Assembly: GCA_913031625.1 (NCBI GenBank)
Contig: CAJWGB010000031.1
Coordinates: 1-35,372, forward strand
Length of the DNA: 35,372 nucleotides
Direction: 5' to 3'
DNA from: an uncultured Planctomycetaceae bacterium
GTDB taxonomy: Bacteria; Planctomycetota; Planctomycetia; Planctomycetales; Planctomycetaceae
The translations under genes were made by a program, and so were the position numbers. Positions 8,712 through 16,334 of this stretch are shown one piece after another. Below the pieces are notes generated by a model. The model did not search any database and was not told where the DNA came from. It saw only the letters and a list, made by a program, of their open reading frames with translations. The stretch's first letter is position 1, and the number at the start of each line of letters is the position of its first letter.

Positions 8712-9601
8712 TGAACCGAATCCGGTGCCGACCCATCGATCAATAACGGATAAAACTGTCCCCCAAGGGGCTGCCCGGCAGGAACAGGATCTGTGCCGTC
8801 GAGTAAGGGTGAATCTGCCTGACTGCAGACACCGTCTCGTACCACATTGATGACGGTAGCCCGACGCGGGCAATCTGAGACGTTGGCAAATGAGCCATGC
8901 ACGGTCAGAGGATGGTGAAAGACACACTCACCCGCCTTTAGCTCCACAGCTACAGGCGAATTGAACTGTTTCCACTGTTCCTCAGTAAGCACCTCCTGAA
9001 TCGCCTGCATATCCCCCGCCAGTCCGGTGATCGGCAGAAGATCCCAGCGGTGGCTGCCGGGAACGTAATGGATACAACCGTTCTCGATTGTTGAGTCATC
9101 AAGCCCGATCCAGCAGGTCAGGTGAGCCATCGGGGAAGTTCGAGTCCAGTAGGAATAGTCCTGATGCCACGCCACAACACCACCATGGCCGGCCGGCTTG
9201 CAAAAAAGCTGGTCGTGCCAGAATCGAACTGCCCCCCCGAGCAGCTGGCGGGCCTGAACTGTGAATGCAGGATTCCATAACAAATCATGGAAGCCTGGCC
9301 TGAGTCTCCATGCGCCTAATGCATGGAACAGAACAGTCGAAGGATCCGCTGACTCGTTGGAGTGATACTCATACCAGTATTCACGCCCGTCATGCTTCGG
9401 ATCTGTCAGCTCATCCAGTTCGCCGAGCAATGCAGCAACCTGGTCTTCATCAAGAAGCCGCTGCCCCACCACAAATCCATCTCGTTGAAACTGATCCAGT
9501 TGGTCACGAGTCAGGAGAGCGGCGTTTACCGTGGCCTCCGGAAACAGGGCGGACACAGGTTGGTGCCTGTTGGAAAAGTCTATGGAAGGGGATTGAGTCA
9601 T
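8708..9601 (-). CDS. Phytanoyl-CoA dioxygenase (PhyH) family oxygenase
   Basis: A 297-residue Fe(II)/2-oxoglutarate-dependent oxygenase of the PhyH family. The iron facial triad is H146-x-D148 (WHQDYSYW) and H235 (PLTVHGS). R247 in [10 protein letters not shown] is the likely 2-oxoglutarate carboxylate ligand. The N-terminal phrase [13 protein letters not shown] (33-45) is also typical. The family hydroxylates small metabolites, natural products or halogenated compounds, and nothing here identifies the substrate. The stop codon overlaps the murD start by ATGA, so the two are co-translated. There is no clear Shine-Dalgarno before the ATG at 9601. Confidence 0.88.
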   Translation of the reverse strand: MTQSPSIDFSNRHQPVSALFPEATVNAALLTRDQLDQFQRDGFVVGQRLLDEDQVAALLGELDELTDPKHDGREYWYEYHSNESADPSTVLFHALGAWRLRPGFHDLLWNPAFTVQARQLLGGAVRFWHDQLFCKPAGHGGVVAWHQDYSYWTRTSPMAHLTCWIGLDDSTIENGCIHYVPGSHRWDLLPITGLAGDMQAIQEVLTEEQWKQFNSPVAVELKAGECVFHHPLTVHGSFANVSDCPRRATVINVVRDGVCSQADSPLLDGTDPVPAGQPLGGQFYPLLIDGSAPDSVQ

Positions 9602-9695
9602 GACTGGAAATCAAAATGAGTCGAAGCCACAATCGGCTGTCGGCATTCACAGGATAGCAGGAATGCCAACTGACTGCTTGAAACGGCGATGATTG

Positions 9696-10190
9696 ATGGC
9701 TTCCGGAAGAGTACAAAATACGTGGTGCGTCGCACTTCTGCGGTTCCTGTTGGCCGCTTGGGTCGGCGCAGCAGTCCTGTATGTCATTACCAGTGTGGCC
9801 GAACAGATATCACCAGATTTTGATTCTCGTATTCGCGATCAGCTCGCCACAATTCGCTTCCCAATCTATTACAAGTTCGGTGCCTTTATTTATGGGGCAA
9901 CTGCGGTGCTGGCAGTCGCTGTGTGGAGGCTGCAGCCAGAGAGCCATCGGCACATTATTACTCTGGGTTTGATTGCTGTCTCCGGAGCCATTTATGCATG
10001 GGACTACTTTCAGATTTACGTACCTCTTCAGGAACTGATCACCCCTCCCGGACAGGTCAGAACGCAGGAGTTTGTTCGGCTGCATACGCTTTCCCGAAAC
10101 GTGAATGTCATTCATCTGAGCATGATGCTGATTGCTGGACTGATCTCCTGCGTGCCAGCCTCAACCACCCCTGAGCCTGCCGCAGACTAA
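9696..10190 (+). CDS. Four-helix integral membrane protein, unknown function
   Basis: A 164-residue protein with four predicted membrane segments: LLRFLLAAWVGAAVLYVITSV, YKFGAFIYGATAVLAVAVW, IITLGLIAVSGAIYAWDYF and VIHLSMMLIAGLISCV, with a charged loop between the third and fourth. The size and helix spacing recall DUF4149/TMEM205-like proteins, but I do not recognise the family securely. The frame opens with TTG at 9693, and the adjacent ATG at 9696 is the better start. It ends one base before the ATG of the next gene, so the two form a coupled pair. The upstream neighbour is divergent, separated by about 95 bases. Confidence 0.7.
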   Translation: MASGRVQNTWCVALLRFLLAAWVGAAVLYVITSVAEQISPDFDSRIRDQLATIRFPIYYKFGAFIYGATAVLAVAVWRLQPESHRHIITLGLIAVSGAIYAWDYFQIYVPLQELITPPGQVRTQEFVRLHTLSRNVNVIHLSMMLIAGLISCVPASTTPEPAAD

Positions 10191-10191
10191 G

Positions 10192-11031
10192 ATGACTGGC
10201 TCACAACAAATCACAGTCCGACAGATGCAGGCGGACGACATTAGTGCTGCAGACAGCCTCCGAGAGGCTGCGGGCTGGAATCAGCGGCAAACGGACTGGC
10301 TGACAGCATTGGCGTACCAGCCTGACGGTTGTTTTGTCGCAGTCTGCAGAGGACAAATTGCGGGGACAGTGACTACAACGTCCTACGGAACTGAACTTGG
10401 CTGGATTGGCATGATGCTGGTCGCCCCCAGTCTGCAACGGCGTGGCATCGCGACTCAACTTATGGAGACTGCGATCGAATACCTGCAGGAGTTGGGCATC
10501 GAATGCATCCGACTCGATGCAACTCCCACCGGGCGAATCGTTTACGAACGACTTGGATTTCAGTCGGAGTGGGATTTCCACCGTTGGGAACGGTCTCACG
10601 GGCCTCAGGTGACCATTGAGCCAGCACCGACAGTTTCCATGGATACGCTCAGTGCAGAACTTGTCCAACTCGACCGCGATGCATTTGGGACCAATCGTTC
10701 AGCATGGCTCAAAGCTGCGGGCCCTCATTCTCGTTGCGTCGGATTCGAACAGGGATTCGGAATGTCACGCACTGGAAGCAGAGCAACCTACCTCGGACCG
10801 GTGGTAGCTGAGTCTACTGATGCCGCCCGCAGAATCGCAGTCACTCTGCTGAACGACATCGCTGGCCCGGTATTCTGGGACATACCGGGGCCCAATATCG
10901 CAGCCACAAGAATGGCCCAGACAATGGGTTTCCTTCCCGTGCGAGATCTGACACGAATGCGGCTCGGACCTGAATCAGTCCAGCCGGACTACTCAAGACT
11001 CTACGGACTCTATGACCCTGGCATGGGCTAG
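10192..11031 (+). CDS. GNAT acetyltransferase with two GNAT-like domains
   Basis: A 279-residue acetyltransferase. The N-terminal half (about 8-135) is a complete GNAT domain, with IGMMLVAPSLQRRGIATQLM (residues 65-84) giving the acetyl-CoA loop Q/RxxGxA and IVYERLGF as the C-terminal GNAT motif. The second half (about 145-275) resembles the YitH/HolE-type C-terminal GNAT-like domain found after such N-terminal domains, ending with an AATRMAQTMGFLPVRDLTRM helix-strand. It probably acetylates a small molecule or amine; the substrate is unknown. The start codon lies one base after the stop of the membrane protein gene, implying co-translation. Confidence 0.85.
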   Translation: MTGSQQITVRQMQADDISAADSLREAAGWNQRQTDWLTALAYQPDGCFVAVCRGQIAGTVTTTSYGTELGWIGMMLVAPSLQRRGIATQLMETAIEYLQELGIECIRLDATPTGRIVYERLGFQSEWDFHRWERSHGPQVTIEPAPTVSMDTLSAELVQLDRDAFGTNRSAWLKAAGPHSRCVGFEQGFGMSRTGSRATYLGPVVAESTDAARRIAVTLLNDIAGPVFWDIPGPNIAATRMAQTMGFLPVRDLTRMRLGPESVQPDYSRLYGLYDPGMG

Positions 11032-11065
11032 ACTCTGCTGATCAGATAATTCTGGACCAGATTTC

Positions 11066-11084
11066 CGGGAGGCCAAATCTCCCG
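11066..11084 (+). terminator. Small hairpin after the GNAT gene
   Basis: CGGGAG and CTCCCG form a perfect 6-base-pair stem with a 7-base loop, 35 bases after the GNAT stop codon. No T-run follows, so it is a weak candidate for transcription termination. Confidence 0.3.
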
Positions 11085-11220
11085 ATGAGCCGTGTCTTCT
11101 CCCCTTATTGTGGCTCGGCAGTAGCCTGTGCCTCCCATACTGTGCACCAAAGCCCAGGCAAGAATTCACGAGCTTTTGGTAGCGATTCACTAACCGCAGG
11201 GGAATCTAACGCCCCCCCAC

Positions 11221-11250
11221 TTTGCCGCCGCCAGACGCCAGTGCGGCAAA
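11221..11250. repeat. Perfect 8-bp inverted repeat
   Basis: TTTGCCGC and GCGGCAAA are separated by 14 bases, in the middle of a non-coding region about 230 bases before the barrel gene. It could be an operator for a dimeric regulator or an RNA hairpin. There is no further evidence. Confidence 0.4.
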
Positions 11251-11483
11251 TTCAGCCGAAGCGCCGGGAGCACAAACACCAACAGGGATAGCCGGGCAGC
11301 AGAAAGTGCGCCGGTGCAGGGATATGGTATTGCCCCACTTTGCGATTCCGGAGAAACTCACCGAATCTCCTCAAGTGAGCCGGCAGTGCTGGTCATGCCC
11401 TTCTGGCTCACGATGTCCTGCAAACACAACGGCAGGAACTCCTCTCAATCGGGCCGTTCCGGCCACACATCTCAGGTGCTGCA

Positions 11484-12767
11484 GTGAAATCACTTCGCCT
11501 CTTGACACTCTCAGTCTTTCTGCTTGCCGCGGGCCAGACTTTTGCTCAGCCAAAGTTCAGCTTCTTCCGTCCCCCGGCAGCTCCCGACCGCGTCCTGACA
11601 CAGCCCGATGGGCTTATCATCCGGGCTCAGTCCGGCGGCGTCCCGTTGCCTCAGAACGCAGGCAGCGCCGGGAACATGGCAGCACAAACACAGGACGCTG
11701 GCGCAGCCAAGGCCGGCACTGCTGATCCGGATGGGGCACTCGGAGCAGGTACGAGTTCAGGCCTGCCCGGCGGCAGTTCTCTGTCAGTGCCAGCGGGCTC
11801 TGCACCAGTTACGGGCGCACCTCCAACCACATGGAATGCATTCTCACCACCACTGGGACCGGACCCGTTTGCCAATCCTGGAGTCACTCCGTACGCACCG
11901 TATTCACCGTACGGCACCAACCCGATGAACCCCTACGCACCTCGTCCCTTCAGTGTGTTTGGCACGAATGGGCCATCACCGTACCGGCAGGGGCTGCAGT
12001 CAAAACTGGCCATTGAGTGGCTTCCAATCTCCAACGTTTCAGCTGGCGGTGGTGACATCGGTCAGTTTGGTGTGGACTACGACCTGGGGATCAGTGGGCC
12101 ATTTCTGCCAGGCTGGGTGTATACGTGGACGAAACAATTCGGCCTCCGTACATGGCACGGACCAAATGGAACCGCGCCGAGTGGAGGACTTCCAGGCACC
12201 GCTTTCCGATTCGCTGGTGACTTTGAGATTGAGACGCCAAACGCCGGTCCGGTTGGGCTCAGCCTGGCGATCACGCCATCCCTCAACACAGACTTCGACT
12301 CAACCAGTTCGGACGCCTTCCAGCTTGACGGGCGAGGTATGTTCGTGTTTCAGCTTGATCAGGCATGGAGCCTCGTACTCGGGGCAGGATACTGGGACAG
12401 ACTCAATGACCGTGTGATTCCCTATGCAGGTCTGATTTACCGAAACGATTACTGGGAATGGCGAGTCATGTACCCAGAAACAACAATCAGTGCATTCATG
12501 GGGAATGGTCCCGCAGGCTCTGCATGGATGTATGTGCGAGCCGAATACAACGTGGAAGCGTATGAGATCAGCACCCCCAACGGGACTGATCAGGTTGAGC
12601 TGGAAGACTACCGAGTTATGCTCGGAATTCGCACAGAAACAGGCACGTCTTCATGGTTCATTGAGGGTGGTATCGTGTTTGATCGAGACATTGAATACGG
12701 TCGCGCGGCGAACACGGCGCTGTCACCAGACAGCAGCTTTATCGGCCGCATGGGCTGGCGTTACTGA
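11484..12767 (+). CDS. Outer-membrane beta-barrel-like protein (DUF6268-like)
   Basis: A 427-residue exported protein. It starts with GTG (preceded by CAGGTG) and a Sec signal peptide MKSLRLLTLSVFLLAAGQTFAQ. Residues 50-165 are low-complexity, rich in Gly/Ala/Pro/Ser, with repeated PYxPYxPYG-type elements. From about 170 the sequence alternates hydrophobic and polar residues in short strands with Asp/Gly/Asn turns, and it ends in RMGWRY, an aromatic C terminus like the signal of outer-membrane barrels. The pattern resembles planctomycete DUF6268 barrel proteins. A pore or structural role in the outer membrane is inference. It is followed by the GlmU-like gene after 61 bases. Confidence 0.7.
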   Translation: MKSLRLLTLSVFLLAAGQTFAQPKFSFFRPPAAPDRVLTQPDGLIIRAQSGGVPLPQNAGSAGNMAAQTQDAGAAKAGTADPDGALGAGTSSGLPGGSSLSVPAGSAPVTGAPPTTWNAFSPPLGPDPFANPGVTPYAPYSPYGTNPMNPYAPRPFSVFGTNGPSPYRQGLQSKLAIEWLPISNVSAGGGDIGQFGVDYDLGISGPFLPGWVYTWTKQFGLRTWHGPNGTAPSGGLPGTAFRFAGDFEIETPNAGPVGLSLAITPSLNTDFDSTSSDAFQLDGRGMFVFQLDQAWSLVLGAGYWDRLNDRVIPYAGLIYRNDYWEWRVMYPETTISAFMGNGPAGSAWMYVRAEYNVEAYEISTPNGTDQVELEDYRVMLGIRTETGTSSWFIEGGIVFDRDIEYGRAANTALSPDSSFIGRMGWRY

Positions 12768-12828
12768 TCCCACTCTCAGCTTCCCGCCGAATCACAATCG
12801 CCGCTCGCCTGTAACCGAAACATCACTC

Positions 12829-13794
12829 ATGACTGGCACCACCGCCGTGATTCTTGCCGCTGGCAAGAGCACCCGCATGAAGTCGGACACCCCGAAAGTT
12901 CTGCACGAAGTCTGTGGCAAGATGCTGATCGAGTATGTCATGGATGCAGTTCGGGATGCCGGCGTTGAAAAACTCGTCATCATCGTTGGCCATCAGGCTG
13001 AGCGAGTACAGGCAGCCCTGCAACATCACCCGGACGTCGTCTTTGCCGAACAGAAGGAGCAGAACGGGACAGGGCATGCCGTCATGATGGCCGAAGAAGC
13101 GTTGGCCGATCATGACGGATCTGTACTCGTCCTTGCCGGCGATACCCCACTGCTGCATGGAGCGTCCCTGAAATCTCTCCTCGACGCACAACAGAACGAA
13201 AAGGCTGCGTGTGTCATCGGCACAGCCGACACAGTGAACAATGACGGGCTCGGCCGCGTCGTGCGTAACGCGGACGGTGGATTTGATCGAATCGTTGAAC
13301 AGAAGGATGCCAGCGAAGAAGAGAAGAAGATCACCGAGATCAACACAGGCTGCTACGCATTCGATGGCCCACTGCTGCTGAAGTCGCTGAGGCAGCTTCG
13401 CCCCGACAACGCACAGGCTGAATATTACCTCACGGACTGTCCCCGGATTCTGATAGATGAAGGGCACACCGTCTCCGCCAGTTGCAGCCTGACGATTCAG
13501 GAGGCGATTGGCGTCAACAATCGCATCCAGCTGGCCGAGGTTCAGTCACACATTCAGAGTGAGATTCTTCAGAGTCTCATGCTGGATGGTGTCACCATTG
13601 TTGATCCAGGCCAGACGACCATCGACCACGGAGTCACGATCGGCCAGGACACTGTCATCAAGCCGGGCTGCGTCATCGAAGGGGAAGTGTCCATCGGCAA
13701 ACACTGCACCCTTGGGCCCCACCTGCACGTGATTGGCCCCGCAGAAATTCCGGACGGAACTGACTTTACGTTTCAGGAACCCGAAGAAGGGTGA
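12829..13794 (+). CDS. GlmU-like UDP-N-acetylglucosamine pyrophosphorylase, truncated
   Basis: A nucleotidyltransferase matching the N-terminal half of GlmU, which makes UDP-GlcNAc from GlcNAc-1-phosphate and UTP. Motifs are LAAGKSTRMKSDTPKVLHEV (9-28, with R16 and K23), QKEQNGTGHAVM (75-86), LAGDTPLL (102-109, metal Asp), EINTGCYAF (170-178) and NNRIQLAEV (230-238). Full GlmU is about 456 residues; this protein stops at 321 after only about two or three left-handed-helix hexapeptides (VTIGQDTVIKPGCVIEG), so the acetyltransferase active site is missing. The frame is open from 12490, but the ATG at 12829 gives the correct N terminus. GlcN-1-P acetylation would need another enzyme. The native nucleotide sugar could differ. 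Confidence 0.88.
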   Translation: MTGTTAVILAAGKSTRMKSDTPKVLHEVCGKMLIEYVMDAVRDAGVEKLVIIVGHQAERVQAALQHHPDVVFAEQKEQNGTGHAVMMAEEALADHDGSVLVLAGDTPLLHGASLKSLLDAQQNEKAACVIGTADTVNNDGLGRVVRNADGGFDRIVEQKDASEEEKKITEINTGCYAFDGPLLLKSLRQLRPDNAQAEYYLTDCPRILIDEGHTVSASCSLTIQEAIGVNNRIQLAEVQSHIQSEILQSLMLDGVTIVDPGQTTIDHGVTIGQDTVIKPGCVIEGEVSIGKHCTLGPHLHVIGPAEIPDGTDFTFQEPEEG

Positions 13795-13912
13795 CTGAAG
13801 TCTCTGCTGGCAAATCTCTACCTTCGCGGACGAGTTCTGCAGCCCGCCGTGGCCTGTTGCTGCTTCGGAGCGAGTCTGCCCGAGGCCCGACAAAAAAGTA
13901 TGCCGCACAAAA

Positions 13913-14521
13913 TCAGCCAGTGCCTCCAGCCTGCACCGAAGCGGCTGATGAGAACAACCTCAGTCGAAAAGCAACAATCAACCCAAGGACCAGATTAGCG
14001 ACAATCCCCGCAATGCAGACTGTTCGCAGAGTGACCAACTCCGGCCTTAGCGTTCTCAGGTACCACGGATAGTCTCCGTCAATGTCCACGTGCAGTTCCG
14101 GACTCACATCCGCAAGTGTGATGATCTTCCACTGTGTAAGACACAGCAGACCGGCGCTAAACAACAATCCAATCACATACGCAACGAAAAAAGTCGCCAG
14201 CTGACACTCCTCAGCGTTGTTGCTTCGAACAATCACCACGACCACTGCTGCGGACAGCACAACTGCCAGAATCCCGCTGCAGACACGGACCGCCCAATGG
14301 AGCCTGGGAATTAACAACCAATTTGGATCAATTGGTTTCCACTTCTCCGGCATGGGCAGAGTACGAGCATCTTCATGAACCTCACCCGGCGGATCCTGTG
14401 GAATCTGGTCCGGAGAGTGAGGCGAGAACGCTGCCAGTACAGACACCGACAGCAGCAGCAGTATTGTGAGGATTCCCCAGGGGCGTTCCGGTACATGCAA
14501 ACTGTCAGGAATGGATTTCAA
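13913..14521 (-). CDS. Four-helix membrane protein, unknown function
   Basis: A protein of about 202 residues with four hydrophobic segments: GILTILLLLSVSVLAAF near the N terminus, then after a Pro/Asp/Glu-rich loop SGILAVVLSAAVVVVIV, FFVAYVIGLLFSAGLLCL and VCIAGIVANLVLGLIVAF. I recognise no family. The longest frame begins with TTG at 14521 and no good Shine-Dalgarno is seen. There is no ATG before the second helix, so the exact start is uncertain. It lies at the downstream end of a long minus-strand gene run, 116 bases after the FabZ-like gene, and faces the GlmU-like gene. Confidence 0.6.
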   Translation of the reverse strand: MKSIPDSLHVPERPWGILTILLLLSVSVLAAFSPHSPDQIPQDPPGEVHEDARTLPMPEKWKPIDPNWLLIPRLHWAVRVCSGILAVVLSAAVVVVIVRSNNAEECQLATFFVAYVIGLLFSAGLLCLTQWKIITLADVSPELHVDIDGDYPWYLRTLRPELVTLRTVCIAGIVANLVLGLIVAFRLRLFSSAASVQAGGTG

Positions 14522-14637
14522 CAGGCTCAGCCGAGGATGAATGGTGAGAGCAAAAGTCTGCAGGCATTACCCTACAGACCGTTTCATAACACATTCCTGT
14601 GCCTCATTCATCAAGGAAACCAGCGTTGCAGTGAAAC

Positions 14638-15132
14638 TCACTGTCCCTGAAGCGTGGATGAGGGAATATTTGCGAGCTGAAAACAGTTGTGCATGATGGA
14701 CGTGTCGTTCACCGAAACCTGACCATTGAACTCGAACAGGTCACCAACGCGGTCGGCCAGAGTCACCTCGATCGCCAATTCATCACCGGGGCGGGCAAAA
14801 CCACGAAATCGGGAATTCACGACGCGGACCAAAACACCAAGCGCGTATTCATTGGCAGTAGGATCATGCGTGTCGAATTGCTGCATCGGATTGTGGCGAG
14901 CCGCAATCAGGATGCCCGCGGACTGTGTTGTCATCTCCTGCAGCATGGCCCCCGGGATCACAGGCGCTCCAGGAAAGTGCCCCTGAATGAACGCCTCGTG
15001 TGGGTCGACACAGGATGACGTCCGGATCGTTGTTTCCGAAATTTCAACAATCTGATTAACCATGCAATAGGGAGCACGGTGGTGCAAATAATCTTCGACT
15101 GACGGAAGATCGTGGCGAAAAGACGGCAGCAT
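14638..15132 (-). CDS. FabZ-like 3-hydroxyacyl-ACP dehydratase (hotdog fold)
   Basis: A 164-residue hotdog-fold protein. The FabZ active-site helix is clear: GHFPGAPVIPGAMLQEMTTQ (51-70), with catalytic H52 and E66. The upstream RAPYCMVNQIVEI (19-31) matches the FabZ substrate-tunnel strand (usually PFLLVDRV). It probably dehydrates 3-hydroxyacyl-ACP in fatty-acid or related lipid synthesis, but it is somewhat longer than FabZ and sits outside a fab operon, so a specialised dehydratase or hotdog paralogue is possible. The start has a good AGGAG 7 bases upstream. It lies 61 bases after ruvB on the same strand. Confidence 0.85.
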   Translation of the reverse strand: MLPSFRHDLPSVEDYLHHRAPYCMVNQIVEISETTIRTSSCVDPHEAFIQGHFPGAPVIPGAMLQEMTTQSAGILIAARHNPMQQFDTHDPTANEYALGVLVRVVNSRFRGFARPGDELAIEVTLADRVGDLFEFNGQVSVNDTSIMHNCFQLANIPSSTLQGQ

Positions 15133-15193
15133 AGTCGACTCCTGAGTTAATCACGACATCGTAGACGACTGCATTCAGGTGGCAACCAGAGAA

Positions 15194-16291
15194 TCAAAAC
15201 AACTCTTGCTGTGCGTCATCAGTGTCATCCTTTGCCACTTTGCCAGGCGGCTTCCGGCCCAGGTGAGTCCACGCGTCCCTGGTAACCGTTCGGCCTCGCG
15301 GCGTGCGTTGAATGAGACCCTCCCGCAACAGGTATGGCTCAATCTCATCTTCCAGCGTATCAGACGGAATGTTCATTGTGTGGGCAATTGCCTGGACACC
15401 GGCGGGACCACCTCCAAACACCGAAATGATCGTCTCAAGGTACTGACGATCCAGCTCTTCCAGTCCGCGATCGTCAACCCCTTTCATCTTCAGGGCCTGT
15501 TGGGCGACGTCCAGTGTAATGCGGCCGTCCTTCCTCGCGTCCGCATAGTCCCGACACCACCGCAACCAGTTGTTTGCCTTGCGTGGAGTCCCACGCGATC
15601 GCAGAGCTATTTCTCGAGCAGCATCCGGCTGAGTCTCAGTCCGCAGGCGAGTCGCGTTGCGTTCCACGATTGTGGTCAGCTCATCCAGATCATAGAAATT
15701 CAGGTGTTCACGATTTACGAAGCGGTCCCTCAGCGGTGCCGTCAGCATCCCGCTGCGTGTCGTTGCTCCGACCACCGTAAAAGGCTGCAACTGCATATTG
15801 ATGGTACGGGCATTCAAACCGTCGCCCAACGTGATATCAACTCGAAAGTCTTCCATCGCCGGGTAGATAAATTCCTCAACGGCCGGTGGTAATCGGTGAA
15901 TCTCATCAATAAACAGAACGGACCCCTGACTCGCATTGGTCAGGTAAGGCAACAGATCCTTGGGAGCACTCAGGGAGGGCCCCGCAGTAATCTGGATATC
16001 GGTGCCAAGTTCCCTGGGGATCACGGTCGCCAGAGTTGTCTTTCCGAGACCTGGCGGTCCGTCCAGCAACAGATGCCCAAGAGGTTCATTGCGGATTCGA
16101 GCGGCGTCCAGCAGAATGCGAATTCGTTCAACCACTGCCGACTGACCGATCACTTCCGCAAGTCGCGACGGCCTTAGCTCGTCATCAAATTCCGGTTGAT
16201 CCTCGGAATCTCCGCCCCCAACAGGCCCACGCCGGCCAGAGTCGAAATCATCGTCGTCGTCATCATCGCGGATGGTTGTTTGCCTGCCCAT
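15194..16291 (-). CDS. ruvB: Holliday junction branch-migration ATPase RuvB
   Basis: The hexameric AAA+ motor that drives RuvA-bound Holliday junctions during recombination repair. From the ATG at 16291 (GAGGCGG a few bases upstream) the protein has 365 residues. It shows Walker [10 protein letters not shown] (78-86), Walker B FIDEIHR (127-133), sensor GATTRSG, the LRDRF arginine-finger region, [11 protein letters not shown] (sensor 2) and a C-terminal winged helix ([17 protein letters not shown]). The first 36 residues form an odd acidic extension with seven Asp in a row. A longer start at 16360 would overlap the TPR gene by 26 bases and is not preferred. ruvA and ruvC are not in this window. 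Confidence 0.95.
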   Translation of the reverse strand: MGRQTTIRDDDDDDDFDSGRRGPVGGGDSEDQPEFDDELRPSRLAEVIGQSAVVERIRILLDAARIRNEPLGHLLLDGPPGLGKTTLATVIPRELGTDIQITAGPSLSAPKDLLPYLTNASQGSVLFIDEIHRLPPAVEEFIYPAMEDFRVDITLGDGLNARTINMQLQPFTVVGATTRSGMLTAPLRDRFVNREHLNFYDLDELTTIVERNATRLRTETQPDAAREIALRSRGTPRKANNWLRWCRDYADARKDGRITLDVAQQALKMKGVDDRGLEELDRQYLETIISVFGGGPAGVQAIAHTMNIPSDTLEDEIEPYLLREGLIQRTPRGRTVTRDAWTHLGRKPPGKVAKDDTDDAQQELF

Positions 16292-16334
16292 CAGCCGCCT
16301 CAATCCTTTGTGCTCTGGTGTCACCCCGGGCAGG

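Larger units (their letters stand above)
11032..11483. other. Intergenic region with several inverted repeats
   Basis: No convincing gene is seen in these 452 bases; the overlapping short frames lack motifs and are Pro/Arg/Ser-rich shadows. Three structures are visible: CGGGAG/CTCCCG (11066-11071 with 11079-11084), TTTGCCGC/GCGGCAAA (11221-11228 with 11243-11250) and a short GGAGA/TCTCC pair near 11350-11372. The string CCCCACTTTGC occurs twice, near 11215 and near 11334. The promoter for the barrel gene should lie here, but I cannot point to it. Confidence 0.4.

Noticed and set aside
8712-8927. Longer MurD start at 8927
   Set aside because: The added residues are Arg/Cys-rich, unlike MurD, and overlap the PhyH gene; the ATGA overlap gives the normal N terminus.
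12490-12828. Longer start for the GlmU-like gene at 12490
   Set aside because: This part overlaps the barrel gene in another frame, and the nucleotidyltransferase fold starts right at the ATG at 12829.
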